A DNA stretch of 10,300 nucleotides from an uncultured Eubacteriales bacterium. GTDB taxonomy: Bacteria; Bacillota; Clostridia; Oscillospirales; Oscillospiraceae. This document shows, in pieces, positions 1 to 6,020 of the stretch (position 1 is its first letter; the number at the start of each line of letters is the position of its first letter). A program made the position numbers and the translations under genes. The DNA is taken from contig CABVBV010000071.1 in NCBI GenBank assembly GCA_902496595.1, forward strand, positions 1 through 10,300, written 5' to 3'. The notes below the pieces were generated by a model, which ran no database searches, was not told the DNA's origin, and saw nothing but the letters and a program-made list of their open reading frames with translations.

Positions 1-144
1 TACAACCTGCCGCAGCTCGGCAACCGCGGCTCCTACCTCATCCAGCAGATGAAGGACAAGCTCGTCGAGCACAAGCAGTTCATCGCCAAGTACGGCGTGG
101 ATCTCCCCGAAGTTGCAAACTGGAAGTGGACTGAGGGCAAGTAA
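1..144 (+). CDS. xfp: Phosphoketolase (Xfp), C-terminal end only
   Basis: This is the last 47 codons of a gene that begins left of the window, ending with TAA at 142-144. The tail reads as a phosphoketolase C-terminus: a helix rich in Lys/Glu (QMKDKLVEHKQFIAKYG) followed by DLPEVANWKW. Phosphoketolases typically end in a 'H(K/N)xYxxxxGxDxPEIRxWxW' pattern, which fits well. Family knowledge: the enzyme is a cytoplasmic thiamine-diphosphate protein that splits xylulose-5-phosphate (and often fructose-6-phosphate) with phosphate into acetyl phosphate and a sugar phosphate, giving the organism a phosphoketolase branch in central carbon metabolism. The active-site domains lie outside the window, so the substrate range and the intactness of the gene cannot be judged. 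A 13-bp hairpin follows 21 bases after the stop. Confidence 0.75.
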   Translation, partial: YNLPQLGNRGSYLIQQMKDKLVEHKQFIAKYGVDLPEVANWKWTEGK

Positions 145-165
145 TAAACAGCGTTCATTATAAAG

Positions 166-196
166 TTCAGCCTCCCGAAAAGCTCGGGAGGCTGAA
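166..196 (+). terminator. Perfect 13-bp hairpin after the phosphoketolase gene
   Basis: The arms TTCAGCCTCCCGA (166-178) and TCGGGAGGCTGAA (184-196) are exact reverse complements around a 5-base loop. It lies 21 bases past the phosphoketolase stop. The T tract after it is weak (CCCGTTTAAG), so it may act as a factor-assisted terminator or a 3'-end stabiliser rather than a textbook intrinsic terminator. Confidence 0.6.
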
Positions 197-209
197 CCCG
201 TTTAAGAAG

Positions 210-248
210 GCAAATCCTTTTTAGCCTTATTAAGATAAAAAGATTTGC
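210..248. repeat. AT-rich inverted repeat, possible bidirectional terminator
   Basis: Left arm GCAAATC-c-TTTTTA (210-223) pairs with TAAAAA-GATTTGC (236-248), with a single bulged C at 217. The 12-base loop contains a further short pair, CTTA/TAAG (226-234), so the whole segment can fold into one long hairpin. On either strand the A/T tracts lie inside the stem. It sits between two converging genes, where a bidirectional terminator or a regulatory palindrome is plausible. Confidence 0.4.
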
Positions 249-356
249 GTCGCGTTCTGCGAAAAGCATTTTCCTGAGGTACACGCCCCGGGAAAACGGA
301 TAGCACTGCATTTGCAGTTGCGGCCGCAAACTCTGTGAGGTTTGGAGGAAGACTGC

Positions 357-382
357 GGCGGCGCAGAACTGGCTGCGCCGCC
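357..382 (-). terminator. GC-rich hairpin after the SLH-transglutaminase gene
   Basis: GGCGGCGCAG (357-366) and CTGCGCCGCC (373-382) are exact 10-bp arms around a 6-base loop, 28 bases past the stop of the minus-strand gene. Read on the minus strand the hairpin is followed by GCAGTCTTCCTCC, a pyrimidine-rich but not pure T tail, so termination is likely but not textbook. Confidence 0.55.
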
Positions 383-409
383 TGGGAAGTGTCTGTATGC
401 CGCCGGGGT

Positions 410-2383
410 TCACCAGAACTTTGTCCAGTCCAGGCGCGGGCATTTGGAGAGGTCGAGGGCCAGTTCCGCGAGCTTATAGCTGCTGCTGGAGCTGTCCTGG
501 TATATGAGCTGGAAGTCGGAGCCCTTGGGGAGATAGAAGTAGCTCTCGCCGTTGGGGCCGCTTTTGTCGGCGAAGACGTTCGGAAGGTGCTGGCCCGTGG
601 AGCTGTGCGCTGCGACGAGGCACACGCCTCCGTAGAGCTCGCTCACCCTGCCGCCGTAATCGGAGAGCCTGTCCAGGCTGAGCAGCTTCTGCTCGTTTTC
701 CACGCTGTAATTGCTGAACAGGTAGGAGCTGAAGTCTACGATATAGTATTTCCCGCCGTATTTGATGTAGTTATAGACGTGGCCGCCTCCCATGCCCGGG
801 TAGTAGCCCTGGAGGATGAAGCCGATGTCCTCATAGTCGCCCTCGAGCAGATAGTTCGCTAGGTTGGCGGAGGCGCCGCAGTTTGCCGTCTTCTTTTCGA
901 TGACCTCTTTGGCGTTGTAATTGTAGTGCCAGCTCCAGCCGTCCACGACCACGGAGAAGTCGGTGCAGAGCTCTATCCTGCAGGCGAGCATATACATGAG
1001 CAGGTCTCCGGCGGTTTTGACCTTTGCCTTCACCGTCTCCGGGGAAGCGTCCACCAGGGCGTTGGCCTCGTCCACCGTCAGCGTGACGCCGCCCAGCTCC
1101 TTGGAGAGCCGGTACTTGCCTATGTTCTCCGCCTTGACGTGCCCGTAGACCTCTTCATACAGGCTGCCGTCGCTGTAAAAGGGCTCGACCGAGGGAGAGA
1201 GCAGGGTGACGTTCATGTGCGACTCCCTGGCCCTGAGCTCCGCTCCGGAGGCGAGGCTGTATATCGAGGCGTATGCCTGACCGGAGGCGGCGAGCTTTGC
1301 GAACTCGGCCATGGAGCTCGTGCTGACCTCGGGGAACAGCAGGCTCTCTATCTCGCTGCCGGGCCCGCCCTTCATGTTCTTCACCGGGTCGAAGAAGGTG
1401 TAGACCCCGTTGTGCGCTATGCAGTTCGCGGAGGAGATGAGCAGCTCCGTGCCCATGTAGCTGAAGCCGAAGACGGCGGTTATGTTGTAGTCGTCGCCGA
1501 GCAGGTAGGCCAGCGCCGTGGCGATGTCGCCTCTGCCGGCGTCCGGGCCGCTGTCGGCCTTGAGTATGTCCTCTCCGGAGCGGAGGACGAACTCGTCCGA
1601 GTTTGAGCCCAGCCACATATGGTAGGACGTCCAGAGCGTGGGGAAGCGCATATCGAGGTACGCCACCGCGTCCCCCACCGTGGAGATGGCGGCCTTCAGC
1701 TCCGCCGGGCTCTTGCCCTTGAGGGCGGACAGCTGGGCGTCACTCAGGACTCTCGCCTCCAAGTCCAGGCTGGAGCCGTCCGATGCTATCGTGTCGCGCA
1801 GCGGGGTGTCCGTGCCCTTGAGGTCTATATCCAGGGCGGCGGCGGAGACTATGGCCACGTCGCCCCTGGTGAAGCTCTTGTTGTTGAAGGCGCCGTACTC
1901 GCCGGACGTGAGCCCCAGCTTGTCGGAGAGGCTCCAGGGCTCGTCCCACTTGAAGTCGCCCTCGCTGTCGCTGTAACCCAGGGCCCGGAGCACAAGGGTT
2001 ATATACTGTGCGCCGGTTACGCCGCCTCCGCCTCCGAAGGCCTTGTCGGCGACCCCGTCCGTCAGCCCGTTCTCGTAGGCGAGGCCGACGTAGGGCTCCG
2101 CCCAGGATACGAGGTCGGTGAACGGAGTGTCCCAGCTGCCGGAGAGGGCTTCGCTCTCCCTGCCCAGCAGCCTCACCAGCATGGTTACTGCCTCGTTCCT
2201 GGTGGGGACGCGGTCGAGGCTGAACTCAGGGCTCCCGTCGGCGTTTACGCCCGTGCCCTGAAACAGACCGAGCGAGTAGAGTTCCTGCGCGGCTTGGACG
2301 GCCCTGTCGTCGGCGGCCAGCACCGGAGACGCCAGGCAAAGCAGCAGGGCAAGGCAGAGGATGACGGCGGCTGTTCTTTTCAT
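410..2383 (-). CDS. Exported SLH-domain protein with tandem transglutaminase-like domains
   Basis: 657 residues. Residues 1-24 form a signal peptide (KR, a hydrophobic run, then SPVLA-ADD). Three S-layer-homology motifs follow at about 27-75, 86-138 and 146-188. SLH modules normally hold proteins non-covalently to pyruvylated cell-wall polysaccharide, so a surface location is inferred. The C-terminal half has a transglutaminase-like core with a visible triad: Cys502 (TANCGAS), His535 (GGHVYNYI) and Asp550 (YYIVDFSSY). Residues about 215-332 look like an earlier copy of the same module, but the Cys position is Arg284 and the His position is a Ser. Such folds can be cysteine proteases, peptide cyclotransferases or cross-linkers, and the substrate cannot be told from sequence. 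The start is supported by GTGAGGG seven bases before the ATG. It is the last gene of a three-gene operon, 16 bases after the phosphoesterase stop, with a GC-rich hairpin beyond. Confidence 0.85.
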   Translation of the reverse strand: MKRTAAVILCLALLLCLASPVLAADDRAVQAAQELYSLGLFQGTGVNADGSPEFSLDRVPTRNEAVTMLVRLLGRESEALSGSWDTPFTDLVSWAEPYVGLAYENGLTDGVADKAFGGGGGVTGAQYITLVLRALGYSDSEGDFKWDEPWSLSDKLGLTSGEYGAFNNKSFTRGDVAIVSAAALDIDLKGTDTPLRDTIASDGSSLDLEARVLSDAQLSALKGKSPAELKAAISTVGDAVAYLDMRFPTLWTSYHMWLGSNSDEFVLRSGEDILKADSGPDAGRGDIATALAYLLGDDYNITAVFGFSYMGTELLISSANCIAHNGVYTFFDPVKNMKGGPGSEIESLLFPEVSTSSMAEFAKLAASGQAYASIYSLASGAELRARESHMNVTLLSPSVEPFYSDGSLYEEVYGHVKAENIGKYRLSKELGGVTLTVDEANALVDASPETVKAKVKTAGDLLMYMLACRIELCTDFSVVVDGWSWHYNYNAKEVIEKKTANCGASANLANYLLEGDYEDIGFILQGYYPGMGGGHVYNYIKYGGKYYIVDFSSYLFSNYSVENEQKLLSLDRLSDYGGRVSELYGGVCLVAAHSSTGQHLPNVFADKSGPNGESYFYLPKGSDFQLIYQDSSSSSYKLAELALDLSKCPRLDWTKFW

Positions 2384-2399
2384 TTTTTTACCCTCACTT

Positions 2400-3248
2400 T
2401 CAGCTCTGTTCGCTTCTGAGCGTTATTGACGCTATCTCTGGTGTATTTAAAAACCTGGGCAGAGGCACCGAGTTGCCGAGGCCCCTCGATATGAACAGCT
2501 TGTAGCCGGGCAGCTCGAACAGGCCCGCGTCGTATTCCGGAAACAGGCCCATGTTCGAGGCGGCGAGCCCGCCGAGCAGCGGGAGCCTGACCACGCCTCC
2601 GTGGGTGTGGCCGCAGAGGATGAGGTCTACGTCGAGCTCCGGGTACCGTTCCGCCCAGTAGGCCCTGTGCGCAAGCATGAGCACGAAGCTCCCGGGCTCA
2701 GACCCGCGCAGCGAGGATATGAACTCGTCCGGCTCCGCCATGTCAGCGGGGCCGTTCGGGTCGTCCACCCCGCAGAGGATGATCCGGTCGCCGTTGCGCT
2801 CCAGGCTGAGGCTGCTGTTCCTCAGGCACCGGGCCCCGGCGGACTCCAGGGTCTCGAAGAGGGTGTAGGCCATGCCCGAAGCCCAGTCGTGGTTGCCGCT
2901 CACGAAGTACACGGGCGCTATGTCGGCAAGCTCCCGCACGAGCGCCTCGAGCTCGGGCAGCTCCCGCTCGGCCTTGCCCTCGTCGAGAAAGTCCCCGGTG
3001 AGGGCTATGAGCTCCGGAGCCTCGGCCCTGACCTTTTCGATGAGCCTTGCGTTGTCCCTGCCGAAGCCGGAGCCGTGCAGGTCGCTCAGCTGGACGATCT
3101 TGAAGCCGTCGAAGCCCGCAGGCAGGTCTTCAAAGCCCAGCTCCAGCCTCGTCACCGAAAGCCCGTACTTCGAGAGCAGCAGTGAGGAGCCTATGAGCGC
3201 TGCGGCGACAATGACGGCGAGCCTGAGTATGAGCCGACGTCTTTTCAT
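2400..3248 (-). CDS. Membrane-anchored metallophosphoesterase (YkuE/YaeI-like)
   Basis: 282 residues. A single hydrophobic segment at about 6-25, preceded by KRRR, should anchor it with the catalytic domain outside. The calcineurin-like metal-site motifs are present and in order: SDLHG (Asp56, His58), TGDFLD (Asp86), SGNHD (Asn119, His120), AHR (His194) and CGHTHGG (His214, His216). The Arg-Gly-Leu-Gly-Asn run (255-259) near the end is typical of the YkuE/YaeI group, whose studied members hydrolyse phosphoesters, including UDP-sugar or lipid pyrophosphate bonds. The exact substrate here is unknown. All metal ligands look intact, so an active enzyme is likely. The ATG overlaps the stop of the upstream NYN gene (ATGA), and AGGAGG lies four bases before it, so translation is probably coupled. 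Its surface position fits the SLH protein encoded next. Confidence 0.88.
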   Translation of the reverse strand: MKRRRLILRLAVIVAAALIGSSLLLSKYGLSVTRLELGFEDLPAGFDGFKIVQLSDLHGSGFGRDNARLIEKVRAEAPELIALTGDFLDEGKAERELPELEALVRELADIAPVYFVSGNHDWASGMAYTLFETLESAGARCLRNSSLSLERNGDRIILCGVDDPNGPADMAEPDEFISSLRGSEPGSFVLMLAHRAYWAERYPELDVDLILCGHTHGGVVRLPLLGGLAASNMGLFPEYDAGLFELPGYKLFISRGLGNSVPLPRFLNTPEIASITLRSEQS

Positions 3249-4099
3249 TGCGCCTCCTGGTCGCGGATGTAGATGGGGCGCACGTTCGGGTCTGAGGTCG
3301 TGCGCACCTGCACCTCGAAGCGGGGCAGGTTCTTGAGCATGGTCGAGAGCTTGCCGAAGCCGTAGGTGCGCGGGTCGAAGTCCGGCTGCTTCTTGATTAT
3401 GAGGTTGCCGAGATTCGACAGGTCGATGTAGCCGTCGTCGTCCGCGAGGTCGGCGACGGAGTCCGCGATGAGGTCGATGACGCTCTCGGGCACGGCGGGC
3501 TTTTTCTCCTCAGCCGCTGCCGCGGCGGATTTCTTGGACGAGCTCTTCGCCGCGGCGGCAGGGGCCTTCTCCGCTGCCTTGTCGGCCTTCGACTGAACGG
3601 CGGCCTTCTTGGCTGCGGCCTTGGCCGGGGCCTTCGCGGCCTTCTCGGTCTTCTTGTACCTGTCCCTGATGACCTCTATCCTTATGAACTTGTCGCAGGC
3701 CTGGACAAAGGCCTTGGGCGTCTTCTCCTCTCCTATGCCGATGACGTACATACCGCTCTCGCGCAGGCGGATGGCCAGCGGAGTGAAGTCCGAGTCCGAG
3801 GACACGAGGACGTAGCCGTCGGTCTTGCCGGTGTAGAGGATGTCCATGGCGTCGATTATCATGGCCGAGTCCGTGGCGTTCTTGCCGGTGGTGTAGGCGA
3901 ACTGCTGTTTGGGGGTGACGGCGTTCTCGAGCAGGCTGTCCTTCCAGCTCGCGAGCCCGTGGCTCGCCCAGTCGCCGTAGATGCGCTTTATCATCGGAGT
4001 GCCGTAGATGGCGATCTCCTCCATTATGCTCTTGAGGCAGTCCCTCGGAGCGTTGTCCCCGTCGATGAGCACGGCGAGGCGCAGGTTTTCTATTGACAT
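3245..4099 (-). CDS. NYN-domain (LabA/DUF88-like) protein with C-terminal LOTUS/OST-HTH domain
   Basis: 284 residues from the ATG at 4097-4099. Residues 6-142 are a NYN domain of the PIN-like nuclease fold, with the acidic residues expected of a metal site: Asp13 and Asp15 in LIDGDN, Asp77 and Asp83 in NATDSAMIIDAMD, and Asp102 and Asp104 in SSDSDF. Residues about 203-282 match an OST-HTH/LOTUS fold (YGFGKLSTMLKNLPRFEV), an RNA-binding winged helix. A Lys/Ala-rich linker (about 149-200) joins them and resembles a histone-H1 tail. Family knowledge suggests RNA binding or cleavage, with no known target here. A more distal ATG at 4162 is in frame but falls inside the promoter -35 box, while GGAAAGA nine bases before 4099 supports the shorter start. 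It heads the minus-strand operon and overlaps the phosphoesterase by ATGA. The domain call is firm and the function is open. Confidence 0.88.
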   Translation of the reverse strand: MSIENLRLAVLIDGDNAPRDCLKSIMEEIAIYGTPMIKRIYGDWASHGLASWKDSLLENAVTPKQQFAYTTGKNATDSAMIIDAMDILYTGKTDGYVLVSSDSDFTPLAIRLRESGMYVIGIGEEKTPKAFVQACDKFIRIEVIRDRYKKTEKAAKAPAKAAAKKAAVQSKADKAAEKAPAAAAKSSSKKSAAAAAEEKKPAVPESVIDLIADSVADLADDDGYIDLSNLGNLIIKKQPDFDPRTYGFGKLSTMLKNLPRFEVQVRTTSDPNVRPIYIRDQEAQ

Positions 4100-4108
4100 T
4101 TGATCACG

Positions 4109-4115
4109 TCTTTCC
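4109..4115 (-). promoter_or_regulatory. Ribosome site that decides the NYN gene start
   Basis: GGAAAGA on the minus strand, nine bases before the ATG at 4099. No comparable site precedes the in-frame ATG at 4162, which would lie within the promoter. Confidence 0.6.
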
Positions 4116-4135
4116 AAATAATAGCCGCAAAACAC

Positions 4136-4164
4136 ATTGTAACACGTCCCGCCCGATTTCACAA
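4136..4164 (-). promoter_or_regulatory. Sigma-A type promoter for the NYN-phosphoesterase-SLH operon
   Basis: Read on the minus strand: TTGTGA (4159-4164), a 17-base spacer, then TACAAT (4136-4141). It points leftward and would give a leader of about 30 bases before the ATG at 4099. The -35 box is imperfect and the -10 is one base from consensus. Confidence 0.65.
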
Positions 4165-4189
4165 GCGGGGAAAAAACCGGGAACTGTTT

Positions 4190-4199
4190 ACAAATTTGT
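4190..4199. promoter_or_regulatory. Perfect palindrome between divergent promoters, possible operator
   Basis: ACAAATTTGT is a perfect 10-bp palindrome lying one base before the -35 box of the rightward promoter and about 26 bases from the -35 of the leftward one. The position suits a repressor or activator site serving one or both promoters. It is short and AT-rich, so chance is possible. Confidence 0.25.
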
Positions 4200-4200
4200 C

Positions 4201-4229
4201 TTGAAAGGCGGGGATGATTGAGTTATAAT
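4201..4229 (+). promoter_or_regulatory. Near-consensus promoter for the parvulin gene
   Basis: TTGAAA (4201-4206), a 17-base spacer, and a perfect TATAAT (4224-4229). Expected transcription start near 4236 leaves a leader of about 57 bases. A second TATAAT at 4258-4263 lacks a matching -35 box. Confidence 0.75.
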
Positions 4230-4292
4230 GCTATGGCTATCTGATGAAGGTATGTTTTATAATGTAATGTAAGAAGTAAAGGATGAGTACCA

Positions 4293-5951
4293 ATGAGCGC
4301 ATCGCAGGACAAGAAGAGACGGCAGACCGAGCGCATGGAGGGCACCGACAAGCGCAGTTTAGCTGAACGCGAGGCTGCGGTCAAGAGGAAGAAGGAGCGC
4401 ACCCGCTGGGGCATCGTCGGCGCGATCATCGTCGTTTTCGTCGTTGTCGTCATTCTGCTGAACACGAACCTGTTTTACAGCGGGACGACGGCCGTCACCA
4501 TCGGCGACCATGAGTATACGAACGCCGACTTCCAGTATTTTTATACCAGCGCTTACTCGAGCTTCGCCAACACCTACGGCGACTATCTGAGTATGTTCTT
4601 CGATTCCAGCAAGGATCTGGACGATCAGGCATTCAACTCGACCTACATCACCATGATGGGCGGCACGGTGCCCGACGGCGTCGACGAGAACTCGAGCTGG
4701 AAGGACTACTTCAAGGCCGTGGCTCTGCAGAACATGACCGAAGTCACCGCCCTCTATGACGAGGCGGTCAAGGCGGGCTATGAGCTCACCGAGGAGCAGC
4801 AGGCGGAGATAGACGAGACGGTCGCGAGCTTCGACACTGCGGCCACCATGTACGGCCTGCGCAACGCCAAGGCCTTTGTCTCCTTCTACTACGGCAAGGG
4901 CAGCACCGTAGACTCCGTGCGCGAGCTCATCACCATGGGCTACGTCGCCTCCGGCTACGCCCAGGAGAAGTACGAGTCCTTTGAATACACGCAGGACGAG
5001 CTCGACGCCTACTATGAAGAGCACGCGGACGAGCTGGACGCTTTCACTTTCAGCTACTATCTGGTCTCCGCCGAGAAGGTCGAGACGACCGAGACCGTGA
5101 CGGACGAGGAGACCGGTGAAGAGACCGAGGAGACCACCGAGGCCGTTACCGACGAGACCATGGCCGAGGCCAAGGAGACCGCCGAGCGGATCGCGGACGT
5201 CGTCGAGAGCGGCGCCGAGGAGCAGGCCATGAGCTTCGCCGAGGCCGTGACCGAGGTCATGGGAGAGGACGCCTCCGCGACGGAGTACGACGGGACTCTG
5301 GGAGTATACAGCGTCAACTACGTCGCCGACCCGGTGTCCGAATGGGTGACAGACGCGGCGAGGGCCGAGGGCGACCTGGCCGTCATCGAGTCCGAGGGCA
5401 GCGGTTACTATGTGGTCTACTACGGCGGCCGCAGCGACAACAGCGACTACAACGCGGTGAGCTTCAGGCACATCCTCATTAACGCGGACGATGAGAACGA
5501 GGATGGGGAGTACAGCAGCGAGGAGCTCGGCCTGGCCGAAGAGAAGCTCAACGAGATCTACGACGAGTGGAAGAACGGGGACGCGACCGAGGAGAGCTTT
5601 GCCGAGCTGGCGAACGCCAACAGCGAGGACAGCGGCTCGAACACGAACGGCGGACTCTATGAGCACGTCGGCAAGAACAGCATGGTCGAGGTCGTGAACG
5701 ACTTCATCTTCGACCCCGACACCAAGCCGGGCGACACTACCATGGTGCTCAACGAGGGCAGCTACACGGGCTGGCATCTCATCTACTTCGTGGGTACCGA
5801 CGAGATGAGCTATCACAACTGCCTTGCCGACTACGGCATCAGCACGGTCGAGGGCCTGCGTCAGCCGGACTACACCGCCTGGAAGGACGAGTTGGCGGCG
5901 ACCTATACGGCGAGCGTGAACAGCTTCATCAACTGGTTCGCCAAGGTGTGA
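4293..5951 (+). CDS. Membrane-anchored parvulin-type peptidyl-prolyl isomerase (SurA/PrsA-like foldase)
   Basis: 552 residues. The first 38 are strongly basic and cytoplasmic, followed by one membrane span (about 39-57, rich in Ile/Val), so the rest is outside the cell. Residues 65-250 form a SurA-N-like helical chaperone region. Two parvulin-like modules follow. The second (about 389-500) has the recognisable signs: SFRHILI (His393), FAELANANSEDSG, NGGLYEHVGKNSMV and GWHLIYFVG. The first (about 251-380) has the same outline (FSYYLVS ... GYYVVYYGG) but lacks the His, and carries an acidic Thr/Glu-rich insert at about 264-288. Role by family: helps exported proteins fold by cis/trans proline isomerisation. 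AAAGGA nine bases before the ATG supports the start. It has its own promoter and a hairpin terminator 22 bases past the stop. It lies between two operons that encode exported proteins. Confidence 0.88.
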   Translation: MSASQDKKRRQTERMEGTDKRSLAEREAAVKRKKERTRWGIVGAIIVVFVVVVILLNTNLFYSGTTAVTIGDHEYTNADFQYFYTSAYSSFANTYGDYLSMFFDSSKDLDDQAFNSTYITMMGGTVPDGVDENSSWKDYFKAVALQNMTEVTALYDEAVKAGYELTEEQQAEIDETVASFDTAATMYGLRNAKAFVSFYYGKGSTVDSVRELITMGYVASGYAQEKYESFEYTQDELDAYYEEHADELDAFTFSYYLVSAEKVETTETVTDEETGEETEETTEAVTDETMAEAKETAERIADVVESGAEEQAMSFAEAVTEVMGEDASATEYDGTLGVYSVNYVADPVSEWVTDAARAEGDLAVIESEGSGYYVVYYGGRSDNSDYNAVSFRHILINADDENEDGEYSSEELGLAEEKLNEIYDEWKNGDATEESFAELANANSEDSGSNTNGGLYEHVGKNSMVEVVNDFIFDPDTKPGDTTMVLNEGSYTGWHLIYFVGTDEMSYHNCLADYGISTVEGLRQPDYTAWKDELAATYTASVNSFINWFAKV

Positions 5952-5972
5952 ACGAAATAGATCAAAAAAACC

Positions 5973-5999
5973 AAGAGGCGGCTTGCGGGTCGCCTCTTT
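5973..5999 (+). terminator. Hairpin terminator after the foldase gene
   Basis: AAGAGGCG (5973-5980) pairs with CGCCTCTT (5991-5998) around a 10-base loop, followed by TGTTTG. A run of A residues precedes it. The T tail is short, so it may be leaky, which would explain how tcdA, with no visible promoter of its own, is transcribed. Confidence 0.65.
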
Positions 6000-6005
6000 G
6001 TTTGT

Positions 6006-6014
6006 AAGGAGGCG
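6006..6014 (+). promoter_or_regulatory. tcdA ribosome site, able to pair with the terminator arm
   Basis: AAGGAGG (6006-6012) lies eight bases before a TTG codon at 6021, and it decides that non-ATG start. The stretch 6006-6014 is also complementary to 5991-5999 (nine pairs, one of them G-U, 6-base loop), the same bases that form the 3' arm of the terminator hairpin. The two folds cannot exist together. Confidence 0.6.
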
Positions 6015-6020
6015 AGGTTT

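Larger units (their letters stand above)
145..409. other. Convergent intergenic spacer
   Basis: This 265-base stretch lies between the ends of two converging genes and I see no gene in it. It holds the 13-bp hairpin at 166-196, the AT-rich inverted repeat at 210-248, a short CTGCA/TGCAG hairpin at 306-317, a perfect 12-bp palindrome TTGCGGCCGCAA at 318-329, and the GC-rich hairpin at 357-382. No convincing promoter or start signal is visible. Confidence 0.6.

Noticed and set aside
1619..2419. 266-residue plus-strand frame opposite the SLH gene
   Set aside because: It is the antisense shadow of a gene with clear signal peptide and SLH motifs. No ribosome site or domain supports it, and the same holds for the frames at 335-862, 926-1606 and 2601-3185.
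4100..4162. Longer N-terminus for the NYN gene (start at 4162)
   Set aside because: The added residues overlap the predicted -10 and -35 boxes and lack a ribosome site, and the domain begins just after the ATG at 4099.
4258..4263. Second TATAAT upstream of the foldase gene
   Set aside because: There is no acceptable -35 box at 16-18 bases upstream, while the TATAAT at 4224-4229 has one at exactly 17.
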